A stretch of DNA of 64,000 nucleotides from Eupeodes corollae (GCF_945859685.1 NC_079149.1:131342065-131406064), one strand, 5' to 3'. Positions 1 through 13,914 are shown, numbered from the stretch's first letter. Program-made: numbers and translations. Notes: generated by a model from the letters alone, not told the origin.

Positions 1-3000
1 ATATTAAAAATGATTTATCCAATAAATTTATTGACTTTCCGTTTAAATAAAAATGTCAACAAAAAAACAAACACGATTCCTGTGTACAGAAATACCTACA
101 AAACAAAACACCTTCCCAATAAGTCTCATGTTTAACTAAAAGGCGTGGTGTCATAATTATAATTCCCCTTATTTCCGTTTCCATATTTATGTACCTAACG
201 CTTAATACTAAAATTTATTTCCAAAACAAACACAAGCGCAACAAATATCCATTCAGGACCTATTGACCTACAAAAAAGTATATTCCGACCTAAAATTAGA
301 TTATAATTGATGCAAGGATCTCAATATATATCATTCCACATAAGAAACACAATAAAATATTGCTTTTTGTTGTTGTTTTTGTTTTCTTTTATATATTTTT
401 ATGAAAATTGACTTCGAAAAAATATTCGTCACTAATGACTTTACAAACATAATAATATTATTTCTTGTTATGATAAAAAAAATATGAACTATGTATCTTA
501 TAGTGATGTAAGTCGCCAAACGATTAATGATCCTTCCCAAGATTAATGTCTATATAAGTCGCCAAAAGGACTCTCTAAGGACATAGAAAAAAAAACAACA
601 ACTATATTTCATAGAGTGTCTATATACTCATAGGATAGTCGAACATAAATTAGTTTAGTTTTTGTTTAGTTAAACACAGAACAAAAACAGGATATACGAA
701 TATGTCAAGATGTTTCAACAAATCATGATTTATGCCTCAATAAAACACTGAATGAGTTTTTGCTGTCTGTTTTCTTTAGGGGACAGCAGATAAAGTGTCA
801 ACTAAGCTCCTTGTTTTTCAAGCCTGATGGCTTCACAAAAACAGACAAACAAACATCCTGCAAATACGAGATCCATAATTCCGATATAAATCTCAAATAA
901 ACTCTATTCTAACAAATAGCCTCGAGCACGTTCTTTACCACTCATCAAATTGAGGCGCAAATTATAAGGATATTTTCTTTACAGTTTGAATAAAGAGCAA
1001 AAGACGTATAGTTTTTGTCTGTGAATAGTAATGAGACAGTTTTTTGAGTTATGGCTTCAAAATGGCCATAAATAAAATTTAAAGAAAAGGAATCCGAAAA
1101 GCCAAATCCTTACAAAAAGAATTTAATTAAAATCAAATTTTGATTTATTTATATTGGAAAACAAAAATGTCCTTAATTCAACAAAAAAATATATTCCAAT
1201 TCTAAAAAGCAACAAAAAATACACACCCTATCTTTCCTTAAAAAAAGGAATCCTTCATCCTTTTTTATAGACCGACCAAAACCAAACTTTGTAACCCGCA
1301 ATGCGTCATTTAAGGGAAGGAAAAGATGGAGAAAAAAGAAAACAATCCCTTTGAGTTTGCTAACTTTTTCCAACGAAAACCTTAAGGACCTCACTTCATT
1401 CCACATAAAGTAGCAAAAAGCAAAAACATTGTTACCAATTCTCTGTCTCCTGACGACGATGATGATCATGATGATGGTTATCGTTTGTGTTCGTTCCTGA
1501 TTCACTAAAGGCACCTTACATACCTAGAATAGGTAGGTATATAAAGCCGCACAAAGAAGAACAATGAAGCCAATTTTTTTTGGTTTCCATTCCTCCAACG
1601 TTTGAAAAATTTTTCGAAGAAAAAAAACGTTCAAAAAACAATGAATTCAAAACCAAAGGATAACAAACGAAAGGTAGATAGGTTCGTATACTCGTACAAA
1701 TGAACTTTATTCAGGAAGCCCATTAGCATAATTGATTTCCCTATACGTTTACTGATATAAAACTGTACCGTATCCCACAAACTCTATGTAAGTTCTTTCT
1801 TCTTACTTATTTTTTCTTCTTTTTTTCTAAACGTCAAAAGGACTTTTGGGTATAGGTTGATAGGCCCTAAACAAAGGTTTCATTTCCTAATGTTGAACCA
1901 AAAAATACAACCAACATTATATTCAGACACCGCAGCAGCAGTAGCGTAGCAAGTCAAAATGAGGAGGGTACAATTTTTAAGGAGGCATATACTATACAAG
2001 AGCTAAATATCCTTATACAAACATGATGGAGTAAAATTAGAGCACAAAACTCAACACCTTACGGCTTTTTGTTTAGCTATAAGGCTTAAATTTCTCATTG
2101 CAACATTTTGTGGCATATATAGGAGAATATGTAGATACTTCTATATGATATGAGTATAGGTAAAAGGACATGTAGTCAAAGCGAAAAAGGAAAACAACAT
2201 TTTGTGGGCCAACATCCTTTCGAAAAAGTATAGAAGTATGTATAAATACAAAAAGCAAAACAAAATTTCACCCTGAGGATAGTTTTTACCCTAAAAAGGC
2301 GGTGATTTACTTGATTTACATAAAACAAACACTTTATTGTATGTATACGGGTATAAAAGACAAATAACATGATGTTGTAGTCATAGTTCAGTCTATTCCT
2401 AAACAACACCTCCTATACACATATACCCTCTAACTACTTTTCTATCTAAACCAGACAACAACGTTCATAGGGAAAAAGGACTCCAAAAAATATGCACAAC
2501 AGAATCGAAGGAACTTGCTCTGATGGTTCAACAGAATAGGGTATTATTTAAAGGGTTTAACGTTTATATCATAAGTTTTTCATTGATTTTCTGGTTTTTG
2601 CGAAATAGCTGATTTGGATAAAAATACTTTGATTTTAAGAAAGCTGCGTATTTTAATGAAAATAGTATCAGTCGTTTTTGAGAAATATAAACACTAATAG
2701 ATGACTAAAACGTTCTCGTTATCGGTGTCAAATTTCAAGGAAATTTGCAATGAGCTTAGTTTTTACTCAGAATGACAGTCATGGAGAAATAAATCTAAGT
2801 CTGCTAACTCAGCATTTTTCATTTTGATTTGGTTTTTACAAGAAACCAATACTTGCCCAAGAAGAGCTAGAACAACAAGCGAAACAGTCGACTACGAGTG
2901 GGGACAAAACTACATCAGAAGTTCTCGTGGTTACATGTTAGATATGTGTTGTTGGCTATGGGGAATGGTATAGACTGAAAATGAACACTATATGAGGATT

Positions 3001-5539
3001 TCGGAGAAATGAAGAAATATTCAAGGGTTTTTCTCAACTTTAAGAATTTAATGAACTCTTCAGAAACATCGTGAGGAAAAATATGTGTTACTATCAAGAT
3101 ACTTTGAATAAGAAGAAACACATCTAAGAAAAACATTTCTTAAAAACTATCTCAATATAAAAGGTTATTTCCTTGAAAAGTACCTACGACCTATTTTCTG
3201 CATATGATATTAAATTTAACTGATTCTTAGAAAGTTTGATATGTTTTTCTTCTGAAAGTAAGAAAATCGTATATTTCATAGTACATGATAAGAATAAGAA
3301 CATATGAATGAGCTTATTCTTATTAACTTCTTCTTCCCTGACGCTTTAAAAACCTTCAATAAGATCTTTCATTTGATTGTAAAAGGTGTTTCCTTTTGAT
3401 CAACCATCGTTATGATTTATGCAATATTTCAGTTTGAAAACTTTTTTGTTTAGATTTATTTTTGAAGAATCATTTAAAACATTCGCATTTAACATTTTAT
3501 GTTCTCATCTTGAAAAACGAGTCTTAATTTTATTGACGAAGTGATAAAAACATCAAATTCAAAATCAATCATCCTTTTTCGAAAATTCATTTGACAACTT
3601 ATTGGATCAAAATTAGTTTTTTCAGAAGGAAGAGAGATTGAAGGATATTAAGTCACCAGTAACCAGTAACAATTTTAAGATTGACACACGCACGAAAACC
3701 TCTTAATATCTAAAGAAAAACCAAGACTAGTTTCAGCCAAATGGGAAATGGGAACTAATAAAACTCGAATGTCCTTTGATGGTTTTGATTTGTTTTCCTT
3801 CTCTATATATTTTCTACCCTGTCCACATTTTTTTCTATTTTTCAATTTGAAATTCCGTCCAATTCATTTCATTATTATAGCCTTTGAAACAGTTATACCA
3901 ATAAAACGTCAGAAGTTTTTGTAGCTGAATGTCATTTGCACATTGACAACCCACCAACCAACCAACAAACCATCCAAACCAATCAAAGCAACGACGACGT
4001 CACGACAAAACGACTATACGCGAATTATCTTTGATCTCTGAGGCAAGAAAATTGTTTTTCCTGGACACTTTTCCAATCTACAAAATACCAACTACTCTGT
4101 ACACAGTACACACTCTTTCCTTTTTGCTATCGAATCCTTTTTATAGTCAATGGTTGGGATGGTTGTTTTTTTAGTTCTCACTCTATACACGCACAAGGAG
4201 GAAAAGTTCCTGTTGAAAAAGGCAATACGGACATGATTCGAGAACTTAGTGAAGCGTTCAATCTTTTTACAAGCTTGATTGAGCACGCAACCCAATCCTT
4301 TCCAATTCAACCCACATCCACATAACATATCCAATCCTTATATGCAAAAGATACACAATTTTCAAATGAGTGCACTTTTTTGCCGTCATCATTCCATGCT
4401 CTTCGTCATCGTCCTGAGTTTTTTCCTTTTGCATCCTGCAGATATATGAGAAAGGACACACTACATATAGCTGACTTGATCATCTACCTCTACGCTCATA
4501 AAACCCTAAATGGTTGATGAGTAAAAAATCGTTATGCCTTTTCCACACCTCAAAAACAAAAACAAAAATTGGTACCTTGCCTACCTACGTTTCAAGATTA
4601 GATTTTGAAATTGGAAAATGGAAACTATAGCAGCGCTTCTGATGTGAAGAGAAAAGTCTTTTGTTTTCATCTTTTTTAAATTTTTTTATTCCAAAGCGGT
4701 AAATTTCATTTTCTAGTTCAGTGAGGTCAAACGCTATTTATCTATTCTCGTTATTTTTATTTTTTAAAGTTTTCCTCAACTTTTTGTTCAAGTTTTCATT
4801 CAGATTGAAAGTGCAAAAGATTGTTAGGTAAAAATAGAAGACTTAAAAAAAGCGTTGCGCGAAAGTAGGAACACGCTTTGAATTTTAAATGCACTTTTCC
4901 TTTTTTTTTAGTTGCACATAATGCACACGAACGGAAAGAACGAAAAAGGATTTCCTATTGTTAGATACTTAGGAAAATGCTTGGACGTGCTTAGAAGAAC
5001 AATTGTTAAAAAATAAAATAAAAAAAGCTCCTATCCTTAAGTGGCATCGAGAGTTGACTCTTGAATTAAAAAAAGATTTAAAGTTATCTCTTTCAAGATT
5101 CATAAAAGATTTTTTTTATCGAGATTATTTTGTGAAGCTGAAATTTCAATTTGTTTGAGTAGCCTGGAGACAACCACTTGAATTATAAGAAAAAAAAGGC
5201 TGTTAGTTTGGTTTTAATTTGGCTAAGAAGAGAAAATTTATTAAGAATTCATTTATGAATGCAATTTGGAGAAATTGAAGTTTTTCCTAAGAGAGCCATT
5301 TTATGTTTCGAATTAAAGTGTTTTTATAAAGAGCAGCTCATTTCTAAAGATAAAATTGGAGGAAATAAATAATCAACTGCCAAACTTTTGTATATACAAA
5401 TTTTAACATTTGTTTTAATGCTTTTTGTAATAAAGAGTGTTTTTTTAAAGAACTTGAGAATATTAAAGAATGATGCAAGAATAATACAATTTTTCTAAAG
5501 ACCAAAAACATCAGTAAATCTCATAAATCGAAAATTCGA
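1..5539. other. AT-rich non-coding DNA, no gene seen
   Basis: I see no credible gene in this stretch. The open frames here are short, low in complexity and rich in Phe, Tyr, Ile and Lys, as expected by chance in AT-rich DNA. A short (CCAA)n run lies near 3952-3966, followed by a few CGACGACG repeats near 3990. A slightly more GC-rich patch lies at about 4090-4440. None of these has convincing codon structure, splice signals or a recognisable protein motif. It is likely intergenic or intronic. Confidence 0.6.
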
Positions 5540-6140
5540 ACTTGTGTTTTTTTAAGTTTTTATTTTTTGTAAAAAAAACTGTCAATTCCATTTTTCTCAA
5601 AATTTTACTAAATGTTGACAAAAATATTTATTTATTTATTAAAAGACAATAGTAGTTTAAAGCGTCAAAAATTAATTTTTACCAACTTGTAATAATATTC
5701 CTGTTTAGGTTTTTATTTTTTGTAAGAAAAACTGTCAATTCCATTTTTCTCAATTTTTTTTCAGAATTTTGAAAATAATATTTTTTAGAAGATTTTTTCT
5801 GTTCGGAATTTTGAAAATAATATTTTATAGAAGATAAATTTGGTTGGAAGTCAAATCTTTGAAAAGATATTTGAGTCGAAGATCAATTTTTACTAACTTT
5901 TATTAATTTTTTTCTGTTCAGGTTTTAATTTTTTGTAAAAAAAACTATCAATTCGATTTTTCTCAAAATTTTACTGAATCTTGAAAACAATTTTTTTTAA
6001 AATAGGATTATAGTTTTAGGCCATAATCTCAAGTGTTTGTAAAGATATTTGCGTCGAAAATCAATTTTTACCAACTTTGAGTAATGCTTTCTTAGGTTTT
6101 TTATTTACTTTAAAAAAACTGTCAATTTGATTTTTCATAA
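5540..6140 (+). repeat. Degenerate tandem repeat block, left part of a dispersed repeat
   Basis: A block of about 150-210 bp recurs four times. Each copy carries an ACTGTCAATT-type core (ACTATCAATT in the third), at about 5579, 5731, 5944 and 6119. The core follows a T-rich stretch with a TTTTTTGTAAAAAAAACT-like segment and precedes TTTTTCTCAAAATTTTACT. Between cores, a conserved piece resembles ATCAATTTTTACCAACTT. The same block is found in reverse orientation at the right end of the window (about 63845-64000). It is therefore part of a dispersed family and not a local satellite. Copies are strongly diverged from one another. Confidence 0.7.
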
Positions 6141-6299
6141 AATTTAAACAGATGTTTAAAACGTTATTTTAAGTTGCAAACAATTTTTTTAGAAGTGAAA
6201 ACATTTTGTATTAGTAAAATTTTCGAGGTTCAGATTTTTTATTTGATTTATAAAGAAGACGTTACAATATAATTGTATACAATTTATTTTAAGCCTCTA

Positions 6300-6665
6300 G
6301 AGTCATTGGTTCGTGAGATATTTTGGGTTAACTAAAATTTTCACCTTTTTATTTACCTGCTATGGTAAAAAACCACCACGCAATTTGCTTGAGATCCTTT
6401 TCTCCATCTTTCTGCCTTATTATCTCTATAACAAAATTTATTTGACGTCGATATCTCTTCTGGTTCTTGAGCTATGGACGATGAAAAAAACGTCGCGAAC
6501 GTACGGACGAATGGACGTTCGTTCAAGCGCACGCACATACATCTTTCTTAAAATATTATATTTTAACTCAAGGACTTTCAAACGTCGAGAAATGTCAAAA
6601 TTTTCAATTCGACAAATCGGATCCATTACAATAATTTCCTATGGGAAGTTAAAAAAACCCTATGA
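6300..6665 (+). repeat. Core of a dispersed repeat, copy 1
   Basis: This segment aligns at both DNA and translated level with 62995-63396 read on the minus strand. Shared translated strings include YCLYNKIY-like (here YYLYNKIYLTSISLLVLELW) and KKTSRTYGR. Shared DNA includes the GTCGAGAAATGTCAAAATT core and a TTCCTATGGGAAGTTAAAAA-type end. A 120-codon open frame (6313-6675) covers it. The arginine-rich middle is produced by a CGTACG/GTACGGACG simple-sequence stretch, so I regard the frame as incidental. It could in principle be a remnant of a transposon gene, but no known domain is visible. Confidence 0.7.
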
Positions 6666-6684
6666 TAACCCTTAAAGCTGCTTT

Positions 6685-6768
6685 TCTAGAGTTCCTCAAG
6701 GCAGTCATATAGGACCTCTACTTTTTTGTATTCACTGCCTTCAATGGGGCTCAATAAGAAAAGCGTAA
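6685..6768 (+). mobile_element. LINE reverse transcriptase scrap (VPQG motif)
   Basis: A 27-codon stretch reads SRVPQGSHIGPLLF followed by CIHCLQWGS and a stop. This matches the conserved non-LTR retrotransposon reverse transcriptase motif of the form GVPQGS-x-LGPLLF-x-I-x-INDL, just upstream of the catalytic YADD box. Nothing recognisable of the YADD box follows. The upstream side is the dispersed repeat core. This is a very short relic of a CR1/jockey-like LINE; the motif makes the identity fairly secure, the clade does not. Confidence 0.65.
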
Positions 6769-9700
6769 AGTCATGTTAAAAAAACTAGTAGAAAAATAAG
6801 AAATATTACCTCGTATTTTTTTGAAAAATGCTTACTTTATGCCGTGGACGCATTTAATGATTTGAGAATCTTATTTGATCTCAAGATCTCATAAATTCAA
6901 CTGTAGATGAAGCTTCCAAAGATAAAACTTAAAGTGTTTATAAAACATTTACATTTAGCATCGGCTAAAGCCTATCGACAATGAAGAAAAGGAGGAAATT
7001 AAATAATGGCTTCTTCATGTTTCAATTCCTATTTGGATCAATTCTTGTCCAGGGTATTAATTTACCCGGATTGGGTTTCTATTTCATTACTTAATTTTGT
7101 TTTTAATTTAGATTTAAGTTTGAAGGCTGTCTAAATTTTATTTGAAGACCAAATTTGCCTTTTTTCTATTTAAAAACGAAAATCATTGAGTTTTTCAAAA
7201 TTCGGTATCTTAGAAACGGGTCAACACTTTTGAAAACAAAATGGAAGATAAAACGTTTGAATAAGCCCTCCATACCAAAGACATTTCGAAAAAGAAAAGG
7301 TACGTTTTTTTTTATTTAAACAAAATTATATCAAAAACCGCATCGATTTTCGAAAAAATTTTTATTCAAGTATGAAATAGAACATTTAATTATAAATCTT
7401 AAAATATAGGTACTATTTTAAGAAAACTCTTTGGATATAAGAAAAGTTCGAGTACATTTCAATTTTCACAGATTTCCCCTACAACTTGTTTGAAAGACTA
7501 TACTTATTTTTTTTTAATCCTAATTGCTCTTAATGATATTTTTAAATTTGACAAACATTAGTTTGTAATTTATAAACTAATAGAACTTAATTCCAGACAA
7601 CTTAGAGAAAAAAAATGGGATAATATATATTAAAATGTATTTGAAGATGTTTCAATGCTCACAAAAATATTTTTAATAGTCTATGGTTTAAAATTAAAAA
7701 AATTAAACAACAAATCTTTACTGCCTCTTCCTGAGTACACTAAAACGTTTTATAAGTTTAAAGATTTAATAGCTTTATTATAACTTCCATTGGTTGTTTT
7801 GACGGTATGCATATTTACACAAGAAGCAGTAAATGAAATTTTTAACGTAGGAACATAAGATACCTCCAACCTTTCTTCATAAAAGAATTAAATTTACATA
7901 CTTTTACAGCACCAAAGATGCTCTTTTAATGAATTCTTTGTGCCATCACTTGAAGACAGTACATAAAGTAGTAAACTCATTTTTCAACCCCCATACAAAA
8001 ATGTGCTTTGACATGAATTCAACCCACACAAAGCAAAGAAACAATAAATTTGCTCCTCAAACCCTCTTTTATTTATGTAATTAAGTGCCACCAAAATTAT
8101 TCAAAAAAGGACAACCTTTCCAAAGAGAGCACAAAAACCATAAACAAATAACCATATTTTATTTCGAAAACACATAATTGCAAAAATTGGTACCTTCAAA
8201 AAAGCTTCATACTAAAACCCAGGAGATTTCAAAAACAGAAAAAGTAGAAAATTTTGCCTGAATCTAAAATTATATTCATTGGAGTTTTATTAGAAATAAA
8301 TGTACCCCAATGCCAATCCTGGTTTTGTAACTCAGATGAAAAATAAGGGGGATGCAAGTCCAACATTTAAATAAATATCCTTGAAATTCAACAACAATGT
8401 TTAGCAATTCAAATTTTAATGAAAATGAAAATTAATAATATCCAACAAAACGTACATATGACAACTAAAACCAAATTATTACCACAACACCTCTTACATC
8501 CCATCCCCTTTCACCCTTATGCATCCCTTTATACACCTCTTTTCAAAAACCAATGAAATTATGACGACAACTGTGAAAATGACAAGAAACAAAAGGAGCC
8601 GCCTGAAACAAAAACACAGAGCAAAACATTTTATTATTTTCAAAACGATGCTCGAAAATTAAATATTTCCGACCTCCCAGCAGCCTCAAAAACAATTGTT
8701 TTTGAACGTGTGATTATGAGAGGAATTGGAGGGAAGGGTATGGGTAGGATGGTGTGTAAATAGCGAAGGATGTGAGTGAAGGTGTGTTTATCATCATCAA
8801 GGGAGTAAATGCAATTTCCAATTTATTTACAGAAATGTTTTACAGTCAGCATCCAGGTACCGGGGGTATATTTTGAATATCATTTCAAAAACAACCAAAT
8901 GGCTTGTAGTACTCGTACTCGTTCGTTTTCGTATACCTTAGGTGCTTACTGCAGACTAGGCAGGAATTTCCTGATGAATGTACCCCTATAGATTTGTAAT
9001 TCGCTTCATAAGCATTCGAGTGGCAGAATTCGGCAGAAAAGAGGTGGCAAGGTATACTTGATGGTTCTTGCTACTTGGCTCCTTGCTCAGCTTGGTGCTC
9101 ATTGCGATGGAAATAATATCGTATCGAAAAATGATGAATTTTTAAATACATGGGGTTTTTGTTGCTGTTGTTGTTATCGTTTTTGGTATTTACAAAAATG
9201 TATGATATTTAATTTTGCTTGACTTTACTGCTGCATTAAATTTTAGCAAGAGTTGACTCGTGTGAATTCACAATTTATTAAAAACCAACCCCAACACCCA
9301 AAAATATTTACGTACATACTCCCCTTTAAAGAAGACTCTGAGAGTGTGAGAGATAGGAATTTATTTCGAACTTGTAAAGCAATGTTGTTTATGTTACACA
9401 ACAGTGTCTTTTGGGACTTTGAGAGGATTAGAATTTATTGTTATTTGACTGGGTGGCACCACATCACGCTCTTTAAGACCCACCCGACCTGTTCTCTTAT
9501 AACCATGTTTAAAAACTATAAATTTGGGAAGTTGTTTCTAGGGAATGCTATAGAATTGAACTTGAACAGTCAAAGTCTCGGATGTGGAATTTTGTGCTTA
9601 AGTATTTAACAAAAGAGTCAATGGAGTAAAATTAATTTTGAAAATTGATGATTGATGGGAATTGAAAAAAAAAAATAACCCGACTTGACAGTTGAAATTA

Positions 9701-10320
9701 TAATAGAAGAAAAACATAAGCCTATATTTTTAAGGTATTTTAAGAACTTCAAACATGTTATTTGTATGTTTCGAAATTCCAAATATGGAAATAGTCAAGG
9801 AAAATTTTAAAATTTTTAGTCATAGCACCCCCCCCCTCCGTCTACACTAAATTAAGAGGATATATTAAGAACTGGTTAGGACCTTAATATAAAGCGCTCC
9901 AGCTAAGCATAACTTTTCAAGATTTCTTTTATGTAAGTTCATAACTTTTCAGATTTTACTGATCTAAAATTGTAAATGTTTTGTGAGAAACTTTAAACTT
10001 TTTAGTTCTTGTGCTGAAAAACCCCAAAGATAACATTTGTTTTGATCTTTAAGAAATCTATTAAAAGACTTAAAAAACTCTCAATTCAAAAATCAGGTCG
10101 TAGATATATTCCGGTCAGTAAAGCTTTTAGGCCATTAACCCCGACTTGGTTCAATAATTCCTTTCTTCTTAAACTTGCTCATCAAACTGGAAATGCCACA
10201 ACTTAAGTTTCAAAAATCCTTAACACTAATTTTGAGGGAATTGACGACTATTTTTGGTCTTCAGCCTTATTTAACCAAACAAAATTTAAAAAAATAATGA
10301 TTAGAGAATAAGACTCTTTT
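6769..10320. other. AT-rich non-coding DNA, no gene seen
   Basis: No convincing gene, RNA gene or mobile element is visible. The open frames at 8809-8991 and 9253-9609 have no recognisable motif and no sensible codon pattern. A short C-run lies near 9829-9836. The patch at 8690-9110 is a little richer in GC, with GT-rich and GA-rich runs, but shows no exon structure that I can defend. Confidence 0.55.
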
Positions 10321-10324
10321 TAGG

Positions 10325-11130
10325 CTCTTTAGTTCAAGAAACTCCAGATTGGTTTCTTTCTTTCTTTCTACTTAAAATAAAGTTGAAAATCTGCAAGGAG
10401 ACTTTCTAAACCAAATTTATTTTCCTTTTGCGAAGAAATTGGGAATGATTTTCCCTAATAAAAAGTTTGTTTGGAGAAGCTCAAATTTTTGAACAATTTC
10501 TAAGTCTCAAAGAAAACTAAATTTGACAAACTTATGATGAACAAACTTTAAATTTTTTTGAATACTTAGTTTCAGAAACTCTAGATTAGTTTCTCCAGTC
10601 TTGACCGTTAAAATTCAGACGAAAAACCCAAATTTTAAACCAAATAAAATAAGAACTATTTTTTTGACTACTAAGTTTTAGAAACCCCAGAATTGTTTCT
10701 CCAGTCCTTACCTTTAAAATTCAGACGAAAAGCTCAAATTGTAAACTAAATAAAATAGGAAAAAAAAACTAAGGGTTTGTGAATTGCGGGCAATTTATTT
10801 CGAAGAGTTCCAGAATGTTTTTTTTTTTCAGCCTAAGAAACTAAGCCTAAAAGCTCAAATTTTTAGAAACTATGGAAACCAAACGAATTAAAAAAAGAAT
10901 CATTTACAATTTTAAGAGCAATTTTTGAGTTATTAAGTTCTAGAACCCTACACTGGATCCTTCACCCAAAATGAATCGAAAATTTTCCAAAACAAATAAC
11001 GTTGTGAAAAACTAATGATGGATGAATTTATTGCATTTTATGAGCTCCATAGTTGAATTGGTTTCTTTAGCCCTTACTACAAAAACTTAACTCAAAAAGC
11101 TTCAATTTTTTGGAGGATGACGGAATTTTG
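10325..11130 (+). repeat. Degenerate tandem satellite, unit about 118 bp
   Basis: A motif like AGTTTCAGAAACTCTAGATT followed by AGTTTCTCC and, later in the unit, AAAATTCAGACGAAAAGCTC recurs. Copies start at about 10329, 10566, 10672, 10804, 10933 and 11041. Spacing is 106-132 bp, except for a double-length gap of 237 bp. The gap holds a badly decayed copy, with AGCTCAAATTTTT still readable near 10478. The two best-matching units are 10566 and 10672. I see no open reading frame conserved across units, so it behaves as an old satellite or minisatellite block. Confidence 0.65.
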
Positions 11131-11761
11131 GGCTAAATTCACAAATAGTTTTATCATAAAAAAAGTCAATTGTAAATAAAAAAATGTGATTTTTGACTTT
11201 TTTTAACATTTCGATTCTTTTAAAAATTATTTTACTGTACATTTTAGTAATTGCGTAAAACGATTCAAAGTCTTAAATATTGGTATTTCGAACTATAGGG
11301 TTCCGTACTTCAATATAGGTTTGCTTGATTCGTTTTTATCTTATTTTTACGGACCTTTCATGCTTAATTAGAAAAGCGCTACACAAAATTTGGAAAATCA
11401 AGTAAATTTCTAATTTCTTCACAACTTGCTAACGAGTAAAAAACTAAGCCCAAAAAAGTGGGTGTTTTAAGATTGACACAGTCGGTGCAGTTTTATTTTT
11501 GAACATTTAAATACATACTTAATTTATCAGAAATCATGTTGATTTTATTGATAACAAGACTACTTAGAAGTTTTATTTAATTAATGTTAAACTGTGGAGA
11601 AATTTTCAGTGATTTATATTTTTTTACATCATGTATAAAAGGGAGCTTACTGTTTTTGAAAATCCACACATTGAAGACCTTCCTTTTGATTTCGGACAAA
11701 ACCGATAGATATTGAAAATAATTCAAGGGATTTTCTCAAGCACTTAGTGGTGTCAAACACT

Positions 11762-11887
11762 TTAAGAATGTTACGCAGCTTTAATCTTATTAAAAACGCC
11801 TTTATTGATGGGGTTCCACAAGGAACAGTCGTTAGGCCAGAACTGTTTCCGATTTGTATTTATATTCATAAACCTAAATTAATTTGA
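11762..11887 (+). mobile_element. LINE reverse transcriptase scrap
   Basis: The frame LIKNAFIDGVPQGTVVRPEL, continuing FPICIYIHKP and ending at a stop at 11885-11887, matches the non-LTR reverse transcriptase GVPQGT-x-LGP-x-LF-x-IYIN motif. The Gly of the usual LGP is replaced by Arg. No endonuclease, YADD box or 3' end is recognisable nearby, so this is an isolated fragment of a LINE. The clade cannot be determined from so little. Confidence 0.6.
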
Positions 11888-13900
11888 TAGTATTAGTTCT
11901 TCCAATAAAACAATGAGTCCACATGAGATTTTGACTGCTAAGTTTTGTCACGCTCCATAACTTAGGCAATTTTAGGGACATCCCACATTCAATGCATTAA
12001 GATTTATGACCCAAAAGAACGCAACAAACTCAACGCAAAGTGTTAAATCTGTTTTATTTTAACTTTTTTTGGGAAGGGGTAGAAATTTGTGCTGTCGTCA
12101 TTTTCCTTCTAGTGAGTGGAATAAAATTTCAAAATCAAAAAATAAAACAACCCTTCACTCAACAACCCAAAATGACAGGAAATAGAAATACCACAATGAT
12201 GGGCGGAGGTGAAGGCCGGGACGTTTGGGTGAAAGAAATTCCACCATTCAAGCGATTTAACATCAAGCACGAGTAGAGAGTGCTTTGCATTTTGTGGTTA
12301 TGTTTTTTTAAAGACAAGTTACTCACAAAACTCAAAAGACTTAAGAGGAGTAGACTGATGATAAAAGCAGCTGAGTTTGTGGGATGATGATGCGGAAGAA
12401 AACGCAACCGCTAACAACAATCCAAGAGGATAATTGAAAGGATATACTCGTATATATAAAATAAAAGATAGGATACGTGCTGGATTGTTGTCTTTGGGGT
12501 GTGTTTAAGCAAGTGATGTGATGGTGTACTACAATATGAGTTGAGTACGAGTATTTGCTTTCAGATAGCAAATTAAAAAAAATAAAACACAAATTGATTA
12601 AAGAATAATGTAAGTCGTCTGGCGTCAGGAAAAGTGACGGCTGTGTCCTTTTTTGTATATGGTGGTGCAAAAGGAGTAATGATGGCGGTATATACTCTCA
12701 AAATGCCATTGTGATTGAGACTCTTGTGTACGGGAATTAATTTATATACCAAAGAAATTTATTATTTTATAAATACAAGAGGGTAATTATTTATAAAATG
12801 CCAAGGTCATGTTGGTTTTATTTACTGGTGTTGCTGCTGCTGCTGGTGGTAGTGCCATGATGTTGATGGGTGTTCCTGGTTGCAAGAAAGGATGAGTGTT
12901 GCTGTGTTTCTGTTGGTTTTTGTGTATTTTAAATTGGAGATCAAATATCCTTCTGTTTTTTTGTTTGTGTTCTTCTTATTTAAATTAAGGAAACCGGAAA
13001 GATAGAAGGAGATTATAAGAGAAGAAGAGAGTTTATAAAGGTGGGATGGGTTTTTATTATGGGACAGACAAACAAAAACAGAATAAGGACCTGAAAAATA
13101 TAAAATGGAAATTGAATACTTTTTCAATTAACTCTCTTCAAATTAATTGAAATGGAAAATACATTTTTTTAATGTTGTTTAAAATTCAGAAGAGTTATAT
13201 TTTATTTATATTTGTTTATAAGGACACTGGAAATATTTGTCCTTTATCTTGTAATTAGTGATTTATTTTTTAAAGAAATTAATTATCTATGCATTACAAC
13301 ATGATTTTTGTGAGGGTAATTATTCAGGATTGGATGGGTTTGAAAAGGGTGTTTTTAATTTTGTAACGGGCACAGACAAAAATCAAGATAAAATTTCAAG
13401 GATCGAGATAAAATAAAACTTCAAAAATGGTTTCAGGTCAAATGTGTTCATGTGTTCGAGATTGAAGAAATAAAACATAAGATTGGAGAAATAAAACATC
13501 CTGGGTAAGGCAGGGGATTAGTCTTTGAATCTGTTTTTTTTTTTTTGTGGCAAAATCAAAGCTGTTAGTTCCATGAAAAACGTGCCATTGATAGAAGGTG
13601 CAATAGAAGAATTGAGGGCGTAGAAAAATTAGGCTGCTACAATTATTATTGAAAATGTTAACAAAAGTTTATATTGTGGAAACATAAACAAGTAAGGAGT
13701 AGATGTAAATCTCTCAAATCAATGAAGCACAACGAAGCGACTATTTTATCAAAAAAATTGCTGAAATTGTTTATAGAAGTATAATGGGTCCCTGAAAGAT
13801 TTTCCGAGTAGTAGAAAAGAAAAATGATTAACCAGCTTCCAAAAAAGCAAACCTGATGAAGTCTGTTGTGTGCAGTTGTCAAAATAGTAGCAAAAATGTT
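11888..13900. other. AT-rich non-coding DNA, slightly richer in GC at 12.1-12.9 kb
   Basis: No gene is recognised. The overlapping frames between 12040 and 13127 translate to low-complexity Ser/His/Ile-rich sequence without motifs. They arise from CA/GT-rich and GCTGCTGCTG runs, the latter at about 12831-12846. I see no splice-consistent exon. Confidence 0.5.
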
Positions 13901-13914
13901 CTAAGAAACTTGGC

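Noticed and set aside
331..540. 69-codon minus-strand frame at the left end
   Set aside because: AT-driven composition (Ile, Asn, Lys, Phe) with no motif or coding signal.
6313..6675. 120-codon open frame, and its 144-codon partner at 62953-63387, as a conserved gene pair
   Set aside because: The shared part is a dispersed repeat. The Arg/Thr-rich centre is a translation of GTACG-rich simple sequence and there is no domain; frames on both strands are open.
8835..8876. Possible micro-exon between TTTACAG and CAGGTACCG
   Set aside because: Splice-like strings are common in AT-rich DNA and no adjoining exons or conserved frame are visible.
12040..13127. Cluster of overlapping open frames on both strands as a possible gene
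   Set aside because: The translations are low-complexity His/Ser/Ile runs with no motif, and the frames overlap in opposite senses.
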